NCBI GenBank assembly: GCA_020431405.1
Contig: JAGQIK010000096.1
Span: forward strand, 1-53,774
DNA length: 53,774 nt
Source of the DNA: Myxococcales bacterium
GTDB taxonomy: Bacteria; Myxococcota_A; Polyangia; GCA-2747355
Direction: 5' to 3'
This document shows positions 26,641 through 34,420 of the stretch, in pieces. A program made the translations under genes and the position numbers. The stretch's first letter is position 1, and the number at the start of each line of letters is the position of its first letter. Below the pieces are notes generated by a model. It worked only from the letters and a program-made list of their open reading frames with translations. It was not told the DNA's origin and made no database searches.

Positions 26641-28184
26641 CACGACTTCAGCGCCTCGGACGCGTGAGCAACGCCTACAGCAACTTCCTCGAGGTCGTCG
26701 CGCTCGACGCGCTCGATTGCGCCAAGCCGGCAGGTGACGTGTCGATCGAGGTCGGCGGGTGCGGCACGTCCGATGTGTTTCGCGCGGGCGACGTGCTCGT
26801 GATGGTCGAGCACTACAGTGACGATTGGGATGACGACATCGAGCGCGACTTCCTGCGCACGGTCGTCGAGCACCCGACGTCGAGCGCGATCCAGCGGCTT
26901 GGCTGCGTGCAGCTGCGCAGCGGCGTGTTGGCGCTGGTGCCGACGCTCGAGCGCGAGGACGTTAGCTTCTCGTCGGGCGAGGTCGCCGCGGTCTCGGCTG
27001 CCGGCGGCGCCAAGCAGCACGGCGCTGGCCTGCTGGTCGCGCTACATCCGGGGCGCTATGACGTGTGGGCCGAGGCGTTCGAGATCAAGGGCGAGTGGGG
27101 CGCGATCGCTGGCCGCTTTCGCGTGGTGCCCGCGGGGCGCGCCGTGCGCGCGGGCGAGCCGCTGGCGAAGGCTGATGATGCGCCACCGGCTCGCGCTGGC
27201 GCCCAGGCTGCCGCGCTGCCCGCGGGCGAGCGTCGCGCGCTCGAGATCGCGAGCTGGGATGCGATCCAACACGTGGACGTGAGCCGCGACGGCGCCTTCG
27301 TCGTCGCTGGCGAGCACGGAGGCTCGCGCATCTGTTGCTGGCATGCCGACGGAACGCTGATGTGGCAGCACGCGCTGCGCCCGACGCCTGACCGCTCGCG
27401 CTATGCGCGCCACGTGCAGGTGCGTTTCGATCCGGATGGCGAGCACGTGATGGCCGTCGACTACAACGACGCGCTCGCACGCATCGCGGTTCGCAGCGGC
27501 GCGCTGACGCGTATGGCTTCGCCCAAGCCCGGTGCTCGCGCCCTGCGCGTCGCACCCGGCGGCGAGCGCGCCGTGCTGCGCGCTGGCACCGACACGTGGC
27601 TGCTTTCGTATCCGCAGCTCGAGGTCATCGGCCAGCTCGATGGCTATGCCAATCGAAACGACATCGCCTTCACGCCTGACGGCACCCTCGTCGCCGTTAA
27701 CGGCATCGAGGTGCACGTCTATCGCGTCGACGGAGGCGAGCACGTGGCGAGCGTCAAGGGTCCGCAGGATCCGAAGGCGGTCGCCTTCAGCGCCGATGGG
27801 CAGCGGCTCGCGGTGGCGCACGGTGACGGCGCGCTGCGCTTCTACGACGCGAAGAAGCTCGAGCAGCACGCGCCGCTCGACGCGCTCGATGTGCTCGATG
27901 TGGCGCCAGAGCGCACGCGCAAGCCGGAGATTACCTGCGTGGCGTTCTCTGCCGATGCACGGCACCTCGCCGTGGCAGGAGATGACGGCGCCGTGCGGCT
28001 GTTCGACGCTGCGACCCTCGAGCCGCGAGCGACGTTCGCCAAGCACAACACCGCCATCCCCGACACGGGCGCGCGACGGCTGAGCGAGATCGTTTTCGCG
28101 CAGTCGTCGCGCTGGCTGCTCGTTTCGGCGTCGCTGAAGAAACAGCCCACAGCCGTCAGCGCCTACGCGCTGTCATCGCGCTAG
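26637..28184 (+). CDS. WD40-like beta-propeller protein coupled to the ClpS fusion
   Basis: A 515-residue cytoplasmic protein. Residues 1-165 are an unrecognised beta-rich domain (LRRVSNAYSN-like start; FRAGDVLVMVEHYSDDWDDD), and residues about 205-515 form a WD40/YVTN-like propeller with repeats such as FDPDGEHVMAVDY, FTPDGTLVAVNGIEVHVY, FSADGQRLAVAHGDGALRFY and FSADARHLAVAGDDGAVRLF. The GTG start overlaps the ClpS-fusion stop by four bases (GTGA), so translation is coupled. A propeller is a typical protein-binding scaffold; a substrate-receptor role with the ClpS fusion is my inference. Its TAG stop shares a CTAG tetranucleotide with the convergent lipoprotein gene. Confidence 0.85.
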   Translation: MTRLQRLGRVSNAYSNFLEVVALDALDCAKPAGDVSIEVGGCGTSDVFRAGDVLVMVEHYSDDWDDDIERDFLRTVVEHPTSSAIQRLGCVQLRSGVLALVPTLEREDVSFSSGEVAAVSAAGGAKQHGAGLLVALHPGRYDVWAEAFEIKGEWGAIAGRFRVVPAGRAVRAGEPLAKADDAPPARAGAQAAALPAGERRALEIASWDAIQHVDVSRDGAFVVAGEHGGSRICCWHADGTLMWQHALRPTPDRSRYARHVQVRFDPDGEHVMAVDYNDALARIAVRSGALTRMASPKPGARALRVAPGGERAVLRAGTDTWLLSYPQLEVIGQLDGYANRNDIAFTPDGTLVAVNGIEVHVYRVDGGEHVASVKGPQDPKAVAFSADGQRLAVAHGDGALRFYDAKKLEQHAPLDALDVLDVAPERTRKPEITCVAFSADARHLAVAGDDGAVRLFDAATLEPRATFAKHNTAIPDTGARRLSEIVFAQSSRWLLVSASLKKQPTAVSAYALSSR

Positions 28185-29398
28185 GGTTTGCTGGAACAGC
28201 CGGCGTAGCGCACGCAGGTGCGCCATCCGTCGGTGCCGCTGCCGTGCTTGCTGATGCAGCAGGCCGTACACTCGGCGTTGGTTGCCTTGGCCTTGCACTC
28301 GTTGTCGGGGTTTTCGGCCTGACAGGCCTTGCAGCCGTCGAGCTTCTTCCACTCGTAACCACACTTGCCGAGCGCGCGGCATACCGCCTCGTGCACGTAG
28401 AACGGCTTCTCGCCGGCGCCGGGCGAGTGCGTCGCCGTGCACCAGAGCTTGGTCTTCTTACAGTCCTTGCTCTTCCATGCGGTGCATAGCTTGTCCCAGC
28501 AAGCCTGCGGCGGGTTGTCGGTGATGCTGCCCGTGTTGGGCCAGCAGCACTTTTGGCTGTTGCTCTGCGGTTCGACCATGCAGAAGCAACCGTTGCTGAC
28601 GTCGCCTTCGGCGTTGGCGCAGTTGCCCGCGGTGAACTCGGCGATGTTGATCACGTGCCCCCAGGTGGCGCCGCCGCCGTACTTCTTCTTGCACTTCTCG
28701 CAGGTCTTTTGTTTGGGGTCGAGATCGGTGCCCTGGAAGCTGAGCTGACAGACGTTGTAGCCGTTGGCGAGACCCCAGTGCTGGCAGACGAGCGCGAAGT
28801 CGTCGCAGTCGAAGTGGTCGGGGTTTTCGCTCTGGTCGCCGCGGCACTTGGTGCAGCAGCCTTTGGGCCCGCAGTTGTAGACCATCTTGTCAGCGGGACA
28901 GTTGAATGGCCCGTCGATGGGTTTCTTCTGGCAGGTGTGGCCGCCGCTATCATCGACGCCACCATCGCTGCCTCCCGTGCCCGTGCCCGTGCCGGTGCCC
29001 GTGCCCGCCGCCGCCGCAGCGCACGCGCACTGCGAAACGGTGCACTCGCCCAGCGCCACCTGGTTGTCCTCGGTGCACACGCCGCCGAGGCTCGGCTCGA
29101 TGCAGACCTCGCCGAGGTCGCCGAAGCCAAAGTCGAGCGCGCCGAAGACGTCGGACGTGGCGTCGGAGCATCGAGCGGCGTCGCCGTCATCGCCGGCGTC
29201 GGCGCTCGTTCCGCTGCCGCTGCCGTCATCGCCACCGGCGTCCATCGATACGGTGCCTGGTGCGACGGCGGTGGTCGTGCGATCATGGCCGCCGCCCCCG
29301 CCGATCAAGCCGTTGCAAGACATGACGATCATTGCGAAGGCGGCGCAGGCGAGGCAGACGACGACCGCCAGCGCCCGCCGTCGAAGGCGTGTGCTCAT
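28181..29398 (-). CDS. Large Cys-rich lipoprotein
   Basis: A 405-residue protein. The signal peptide MSTRLRRRALAVVVCLACAA ends in lipobox VMSC. A Gly/Asp/Ser-rich linker (residues about 35-80) and a Gly-Thr repeat linker near 130-142 separate short Cys modules, and the last 260 residues hold about 40 cysteines in patterns such as CCTKCRGD, CEKCKKKYGG and CTACCISKHG, implying many disulfides or metal sites. AGGAGGAG before ATG 29398 fixes the start. The product should sit on the cell surface or outer membrane. I do not recognise the family; several local modules look duplicated. Confidence 0.8.
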   Translation of the reverse strand: MSTRLRRRALAVVVCLACAAFAMIVMSCNGLIGGGGGHDRTTTAVAPGTVSMDAGGDDGSGSGTSADAGDDGDAARCSDATSDVFGALDFGFGDLGEVCIEPSLGGVCTEDNQVALGECTVSQCACAAAAAGTGTGTGTGTGGSDGGVDDSGGHTCQKKPIDGPFNCPADKMVYNCGPKGCCTKCRGDQSENPDHFDCDDFALVCQHWGLANGYNVCQLSFQGTDLDPKQKTCEKCKKKYGGGATWGHVINIAEFTAGNCANAEGDVSNGCFCMVEPQSNSQKCCWPNTGSITDNPPQACWDKLCTAWKSKDCKKTKLWCTATHSPGAGEKPFYVHEAVCRALGKCGYEWKKLDGCKACQAENPDNECKAKATNAECTACCISKHGSGTDGWRTCVRYAGCSSKP

Positions 29399-29459
29399 GT
29401 GGGGGCTCCTCCTGGGTGTATGTTCATGTACTACGTCGCGGACTGAGCGAACCTTGACC

Positions 29460-30497
29460 TTGGCGATCAAGACCGTGTTGTTTGGCAACCCGACGGCGCA
29501 GTCAGGTCGCGCCGCCGAGTTCATCGAGCGCGCGCGGGTCGAGCTCGACGAGGCGGGCATCGCGCACGACTTCGAGCCGACGCGCCCGCGCGGCGAGACG
29601 GTCGACTTCGTGCGCGCCGCCATCGACAGCGATCGCTACGCCGCGCGGCGCCTCATCGCGCTCGGCGGTGACGGCACGTTCTCCGAGGTCGCGCGCGGCA
29701 TCCTCGCCTCGCAGCACGCAGGCGAGGTGACGATGGGCATGCTGCCGCTCGGAACGGCCAACGACCAGGGACGCTCCTTCGGGCTGCAGGCCGGCGAGGA
29801 CGGCCTCGAGCGCAACGTGGCGGTCATCGCCGCGGGACACCTCGCGCTGCTCGACGCGGGCAAGCTGTCGCTGATCGATCGCGCCGGCAAGGTGCTGCTC
29901 GAGCGGCTGTTCTTCGACTCGGCGAGCGTCGGCTTCTCCGCGGCGATCCTGCGCACGCGCAATCGCGACGAGCGCAACGCCGCCGAGCTCGGGCCGCTGG
30001 GCAAGCTGTATCGCGGACACCTTGCCTACGTCGGCGCGGCGCTCGCCGAGCTCGCCAACACCTATGTCGATGACAGCGCCAAGCTCGACATCGAAGCCGA
30101 GCTCGACGGCAAACGCTATCGCTGGGATCGTCTGCTCGACGTGATCATCAAGAACACGCGCGTCTATGCCGGGCAGTGGGTGTTGGCTCCCGAGAGCCAA
30201 CCGGACGACGGCATGCTCGAGCTGGTGCCGATCACGTCGCGACGCGAGCTGACCTCGAAGCTGCTCTCCAATCTCGACGGCTCGCTGCTCGACGACGAGG
30301 CGCTGCGCGGCATCGGCGTCGATCACGAACGGCCGATCTCGTTTTCGCAGCTGTCGCTGCACGTCAGCAGCGGGAGCGAGCCCCCCGCGGTGCAGGCTGA
30401 CGGCGAGGAGCTCGGACGCGCGCGGCGCTTGCGCGTCGACGTGCTGGCGCGCGCGCTGCGCCTGATCGTGCCGCTGCGCTACGCGACAACCTCCTAG
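29460..30497 (+). CDS. Diacylglycerol kinase-like (LCB5/YegS-family) lipid kinase
   Basis: About 345 residues with the DAGK catalytic fold: KTVLFGNPTAQSGRAAEF, the nucleotide motif LIALGGDGTFSEVARGIL, and MLPLGTANDQGRSFGL, which matches the GTAND loop. The second, beta-rich domain follows (LVPITSRRELTSKLL; PPAVQADGEELG with the usual DGE/DGD motif). These enzymes phosphorylate diacylglycerol or related lipids with ATP. No ATG is well placed; TTG 29460 or TTG 29454 gives the right N-terminal strand, while ATG 29397 would overlap the divergent gene start and add a non-conserved leader. Confidence 0.85.
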   Translation: MAIKTVLFGNPTAQSGRAAEFIERARVELDEAGIAHDFEPTRPRGETVDFVRAAIDSDRYAARRLIALGGDGTFSEVARGILASQHAGEVTMGMLPLGTANDQGRSFGLQAGEDGLERNVAVIAAGHLALLDAGKLSLIDRAGKVLLERLFFDSASVGFSAAILRTRNRDERNAAELGPLGKLYRGHLAYVGAALAELANTYVDDSAKLDIEAELDGKRYRWDRLLDVIIKNTRVYAGQWVLAPESQPDDGMLELVPITSRRELTSKLLSNLDGSLLDDEALRGIGVDHERPISFSQLSLHVSSGSEPPAVQADGEELGRARRLRVDVLARALRLIVPLRYATTS

Positions 30498-30524
30498 GCT
30501 CGCGGACTATCGAGCGGGCACTGG

Positions 30525-30552
30525 CATACGGCATGCTTCATCTCGCCGTATG
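30525..30552. repeat. Inverted repeat overlapping a small ORF start
   Basis: CATACGG (30525-30531) and CCGTATG (30546-30552) are perfect inverted arms with a 14-base loop. The right arm contains the ATG of the small ORF at 30550. It could hide that start in mRNA or end the lipid-kinase transcript; there is no T-tract. Confidence 0.4.
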
Positions 30553-30711
30553 GGCCGTTGGGCGTTCGCATTGCTGTTGCTGACGCTGGCGCTCGTGCTG
30601 CTAGCAGGCGTCGTCGCACCCGAATACGGCTGTGACTGCGCCGACGAGGGGCCGATGCCCGACGCCTTCACGTTGCCTCGTTCGACACCGGCGCCCGACC
30701 TGTCACCCTGA
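30550..30711 (+). CDS. Possible small membrane peptide (53 aa)
   Basis: ATG 30550 opens a short frame: MGRWAFALLLLTLALVLLAG, then VVAPEYGCDCADEG and a Pro-rich tail, ending at TGA 30711. A strong hydrophobic segment followed by a C-D-C pair suggests an exported or membrane-bound peptide; the VLLAG-VVA region could be a signal peptide. It fills much of the 329-base gap between the lipid kinase and the polyprenol-kinase-like gene. No clear ribosome binding site, and the start is within a hairpin arm, so confidence is moderate to low. The rest of this gap shows nothing else. Confidence 0.4.
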   Translation: MGRWAFALLLLTLALVLLAGVVAPEYGCDCADEGPMPDAFTLPRSTPAPDLSP

Positions 30712-30825
30712 CCCGACGCGTCGGCGAGAGGACACGGCAGCTTGCGAAGACGCTGCGACGCCGTGGCCCGCGCTTTACGGACGCTGCGCGCGCGTGGTCC
30801 CTCACGACACGACCTCGGCGCTGCC

Positions 30826-31503
30826 TCAGGTGCCGAGGATGCGAAGCCACATCCACTGCGCCGCCGGAACCACGAAGTTGTCCGCGGATCGCGGTGCGAG
30901 CCCTTCGGCCAGCGCCGCCACCAGCGCGCCGCTGGCGACGAGGCGCAGCGTGATCGGCGCGCCGAAGAGCGCGGCCGCGGCGACGAGCGCCAGCGCGCTG
31001 GCGAGCGCCACCGTCAGCGAGCCTTCGACGCTCTTCTGCTTGGCGTTGGGCGCGCGATAGTGCAGTCGCCCGAAGCGACGACCGACGAAGCCGCCTAGAC
31101 CATCGCCTAGCGAAAGCGACAAGAGCGCAGCGCCCGCCGCGAAGCGGTGCGATCCAAGCAGGCCGGCGGCGGTGAAGATCGCGTAGGCGACTGCGTAGAG
31201 CGCGATGCCGCTCCAGCGCTCGCCGCGACCGCAGAGCGCAGCGAGCACGCGGCGCGCGCCGTGCAAGCGCGGCGCCGCGACGAACAGCGCCGCCACGCCG
31301 AAGCCGAGCAGCACGGGCACCCACGCGGTGTGCCACAGCGGCCAGCCGACGACCCACGCGGCGGCGCCGACATGCAGCGCGTCGCGCAGGTAGGTGGCTG
31401 GGACGCCGCGCCGGTAGAAGGCGACGCTGGCAGCGACGGCGAGCCCTGCCGCCGCGATCCACGCGAGGGCGAACAGCCCGTCCATTGCCAGCGCCGCGCT
31501 CAT
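30826..31503 (-). CDS. Polyprenol/phytol-kinase-like membrane protein
   Basis: A 225-residue polytopic membrane protein with six or seven hydrophobic segments. It carries the CTP-dependent dolichol/phytol kinase pattern: DALHVGAAAWV near the start, LSLGDGLGGFVGRRFGR (GDG-x-A/G-x-x-x-G motif), and KQKSVEGSLTVALASA (KS-x-EGS motif). Related enzymes phosphorylate polyprenols or phytol with CTP. The ATG overlaps the stop of the oxidoreductase gene (ATGA), so the two are coupled and likely act on the same isoprenoid lipid. The substrate cannot be read from sequence. Confidence 0.8.
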   Translation of the reverse strand: MSAALAMDGLFALAWIAAAGLAVAASVAFYRRGVPATYLRDALHVGAAAWVVGWPLWHTAWVPVLLGFGVAALFVAAPRLHGARRVLAALCGRGERWSGIALYAVAYAIFTAAGLLGSHRFAAGAALLSLSLGDGLGGFVGRRFGRLHYRAPNAKQKSVEGSLTVALASALALVAAAALFGAPITLRLVASGALVAALAEGLAPRSADNFVVPAAQWMWLRILGT

Positions 31504-33047
31504 GCTTGGCGGCTCCGGTGAAGACTGCGCCGCGCCGAGATCCCACGCGCGGCGAGCATCGCACGTGCGGCCTGCATGCCCGACGAGGCGGCCATCTCGA
31601 TCCCGATGCCGCTGCCGCCCGCGCCGTCGCCGCACAGAAACAGCCCGCGCACGGGCGTGGCGACCGGCAAGCGATCGCGTCCGACCTGTCCTGGCCACTG
31701 TCCGTTGGAGATCGCCGCGCGCGAGCGACGTCCCATCCATGCGCCGATCTCGGGCACGGGCGTGAGCTCGTAGAACAGCAGCTCGTCGCGCAAGCCGGGC
31801 ACGATCTGCTCGAAGGCCGCGAGGATCGCGTCGGCCCAGCGCGCGGGATCGTCGATGGGCTCGCTGTCCGTCGGCGCGTAGACGCTGGCCGTGATCAGCT
31901 GCTGCCCGGCGGGCGCGAGGCTGGCGTCGTAGTTGGTCGGTACGGGCGCGTAGATCGCGAGCGGATCGCTGACGCGCCCCGATGCGATGGTGGCTACCGT
32001 CTCGCGCATCAAGGGCAGGCTCAGGTCATCTAGCGTCAGACCCGACAGCGAGACGCCGCCGATGATGCAGCCTTCGTCGACGAGCGGGCGCCGCAGCGCG
32101 AGCTTGATCTGGTGCGCGTTGCCAGAGGGCCGCACGTCGCGCGCGGCCTTGTCGAAGCTCGGCGGCACGATCAGGTGCGGGCCGAGCAGCTCGAGCGCTT
32201 CGATCGGCGCGAGGTTGGCCGCCACCTGCCGCGCGTCGTACTCCCTGCCGTCGTCGCAGCTGACACGCAACAGGCCGCCGCGAAGCTCGCGCTCGATGCT
32301 CGTCACGCGCGCGCCGACGACGATGTCTCCGTCAGCAGCGAGCACGCGCGAGAGCAGCGCCGCGGTGATGCGATCCATCCCGCCGCGCACGTAGGAGAGC
32401 GAATAGCTGCGCAACTGGCGGCGCAGCGCGCGCAGGGCTTCGCCGGCGGAAACCTGCCAGGGCGGCAGCACGAAGAAGATCGAAGCCAGGAAGCTGAACA
32501 GGAAGTACACGCCCGGATGATCGGTGTAGCGCAGCACGAAGCGCTCGAGCGACTGGCGGTCGAGCCGGCGCAGCTCGGGCGGCGTCAACGTCAGCAGGTG
32601 AAAGAGCAAGCGCAGGAGGTGCGCGCGCTCGCGCATCGACAGCCCGAGCGCGTTGGCGGCGGTGCGCCCGAAGCGCGGCAGCCCGCTGCGCCGGCGTGGT
32701 GCCGTCAGCTCGAGCATGCCGCGCGAACGCACGGGAATGGCGTGCGTGACGAACGAGACGGCCTTGGCTACGCCGGCGTCGCGCAGCGCACGTCCCACCG
32801 CGCCGCGCTTTCCACACGCGACGAGATGGCTGCCGGCGTCGATCTTGAACCCGTCGCGCGTGTGGGCCGCGAGGATACCGCCGGGAACCTCGTTCTTTTC
32901 GAGCACCAGCACGCGTTGGCCGGCGCGCGAAAGCAGCGCCGCGGTGACGCAGCCACCGATGCCGCTGCCCACGACGATCGTGTCGTAGCGCGGCCGTCGG
33001 CCACGACGTCGCAGCCGTAGATCGGGCGGTGCGACCCAGCGAAGCAC
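31500..33047 (-). CDS. FAD-dependent CrtI/retinol-saturase-like oxidoreductase
   Basis: About 515 residues. The N-terminal dinucleotide fold is YDTIVVGSGIGGCVTAALLS followed by VLVLEKNEVPGGILAAH, and the C-terminal FAD contact is GLFLCGDGAGGSGIGIEMAA. These mark the phytoene desaturase/retinol saturase superfamily. Members desaturate, saturate or isomerise polyisoprenoids. GTG 33047 is taken as start; it overlaps the TAG of a short upstream ORF as TAGTG. The frame stays open further upstream to 33329 but without family similarity. It is coupled to the polyprenol-kinase-like gene and lies downstream of the two ArsA-like genes. Confidence 0.85.
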   Translation of the reverse strand: MLRWVAPPDLRLRRRGRRPRYDTIVVGSGIGGCVTAALLSRAGQRVLVLEKNEVPGGILAAHTRDGFKIDAGSHLVACGKRGAVGRALRDAGVAKAVSFVTHAIPVRSRGMLELTAPRRRSGLPRFGRTAANALGLSMRERAHLLRLLFHLLTLTPPELRRLDRQSLERFVLRYTDHPGVYFLFSFLASIFFVLPPWQVSAGEALRALRRQLRSYSLSYVRGGMDRITAALLSRVLAADGDIVVGARVTSIERELRGGLLRVSCDDGREYDARQVAANLAPIEALELLGPHLIVPPSFDKAARDVRPSGNAHQIKLALRRPLVDEGCIIGGVSLSGLTLDDLSLPLMRETVATIASGRVSDPLAIYAPVPTNYDASLAPAGQQLITASVYAPTDSEPIDDPARWADAILAAFEQIVPGLRDELLFYELTPVPEIGAWMGRRSRAAISNGQWPGQVGRDRLPVATPVRGLFLCGDGAGGSGIGIEMAASSGMQAARAMLAARGISARRSLHRSRQA

Positions 33048-33172
33048 TACGACCCCCGCCGTGAAAAGCCGCGGCTCGCGACGACCTGCGTGTGCAAGAG
33101 GCGGGCGCCACGCCGTAGCTGCCTGGCCCGCATCGTGGCGGGCGACTCGCACGTTGGTGGCAGATCGGGCAT
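33047..33172 (-). CDS. Short leader ORF before the oxidoreductase (41 aa)
   Basis: AGGAGGAG, the best ribosome binding site of this region, lies 7 bases before an ATG at 33172. The frame gives 41 residues (MPDLPPTCESPATMRARQLR...) and stops at TAG 33047-33049, overlapping the GTG of the oxidoreductase by one base. It may be a coupling leader peptide, or the true N-terminus separated from the oxidoreductase by a frameshift. The peptide has no recognised domain. Confidence 0.4.
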   Translation of the reverse strand: MPDLPPTCESPATMRARQLRRGARLLHTQVVASRGFSRRGS

Positions 33173-33271
33173 CGGTCTTCTCCTCCTGATCGCGGCGCCC
33201 GCCTGCTTTCAAAGACAGCAAGCCGCATGCCGGAGACTGCTTTCGCAGCGGGTCGTTTGTGTGTGGTGTCG

Positions 33272-34420
33272 CTAGCGCGGCACGTCGGTGATCGCGTGCG
33301 CGAATCGCTCGAGCTGCGGCAGCGAGCACGGCTCCTGCTCGAGCTGCGTGACGAGCGCGAGCTGGGCGGCGGGCGGCGCCGCGGCCGAGAGGCGGCGCGT
33401 CGCGGCGAGCTCGCGAATGCCCGTTGCGAGCTCGTGGCGGTACACGCCGGCGAGCCAGCGCGCCGGCACGCGCGGGTCGAGGCCTTCGGCGCGCAGCGTG
33501 TCGCCGAGCGCGTCGTCGTCGGAGGGCAACGCGGCGAGCTCGGCTCCGATGTCTGCGGCGGCGAGCAGCGCGCGCTGCAGCGCTGGCGCGGCGCGGTTGA
33601 GCAGCACGTGGGTCGGCGCCGCACGCGCGCGTGCGAGCTCGTCAGTGAAGCGCTGCGCGTGTTGTAGACCGCGCTCGCTGGCCTCGCAGACCAACAGGCG
33701 CGCGCAGCGGTCGCGTCGCAGCAGCTTGTAGACGGCATCGGCGCGCGCGCGCAACGGACGCGCTAGCAGGGCCATGGCGGCGAGGAAGTCGGCGACGTCG
33801 CCGAGGGCCGTCACGCCGACCGCCTGTTCTAGTCGCCCGAGCAGCGGGCGCAGGCCGCGCCAGCGCGCGGAGGCGGCCGCGCCGGCGCGATAGGGCAGAA
33901 ACGCCCAGCGCAACAGGCGCCGCTGCAATAGCTCGAGCACGTGTCGCGGCGCGTCGACGAAGTCGAGCGCGTGCGCGGCGGGCGGCGTGTCCACCACGAC
34001 CAGATCGTATCGGCGCGTCTCGAGCAGCGCGCCGAGCTGCTCCACAGCGAGCAGCTCGTGTGAGCCGGCGAAGCCGCGTGACATGCGCTGGTAGAAGCGG
34101 TTGGCCAGCACGCGCGCGCGCAGCGCCTCGTCGCTGGCGTAGCGCGCGACGAGACGGTCCCAGCCGAGCGCGGGATCGAGGACCATCGCGTCGAACGTCG
34201 CGCCGCCTTCGAGCGCGATGGCACGCGGGGTGTCGGCGAGAGCATCGACGCCGAGCGCGTCGGCGAGGCGCCGCGCCGGATCGATGGTCAGCACCACCGC
34301 GCGCCCTCCAGCGCGTGCGGCCGCGAGCGCCAGCGCCGCCGCGGTGGTGGTCTTGCCGCTGCCGCCACAGCCGAGGCAGAGCAGCACGTCGTGGCGCAGC
34401 AGCGCGTCGACGACGCTCAT
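33272..34420 (-). CDS. ArsA/GET3-type ATPase (second of a pair)
   Basis: A 382-residue P-loop ATPase beginning MSVVDALLRHDVLLCLGCGG with Walker A GCGGSGKTTTAAALAL, followed by VVLTIDPARRLADALG (the A-box DPA motif of ArsA/GET3) and LVVVDTPPAAHALDF (switch II, DTPPxxHAL). Bacterial ArsA-like proteins form a group distinct from arsenite pumps and are of poorly known function; GET3 targets tail-anchored membrane proteins. Its ATG overlaps the stop of the preceding ArsA-like gene (ATGA). Both lie directly downstream of tadG in the Tad locus. Only a regulatory or targeting role is suggested, not arsenic resistance. Confidence 0.88.
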   Translation of the reverse strand: MSVVDALLRHDVLLCLGCGGSGKTTTAAALALAAARAGGRAVVLTIDPARRLADALGVDALADTPRAIALEGGATFDAMVLDPALGWDRLVARYASDEALRARVLANRFYQRMSRGFAGSHELLAVEQLGALLETRRYDLVVVDTPPAAHALDFVDAPRHVLELLQRRLLRWAFLPYRAGAAASARWRGLRPLLGRLEQAVGVTALGDVADFLAAMALLARPLRARADAVYKLLRRDRCARLLVCEASERGLQHAQRFTDELARARAAPTHVLLNRAAPALQRALLAAADIGAELAALPSDDDALGDTLRAEGLDPRVPARWLAGVYRHELATGIRELAATRRLSAAAPPAAQLALVTQLEQEPCSLPQLERFAHAITDVPR

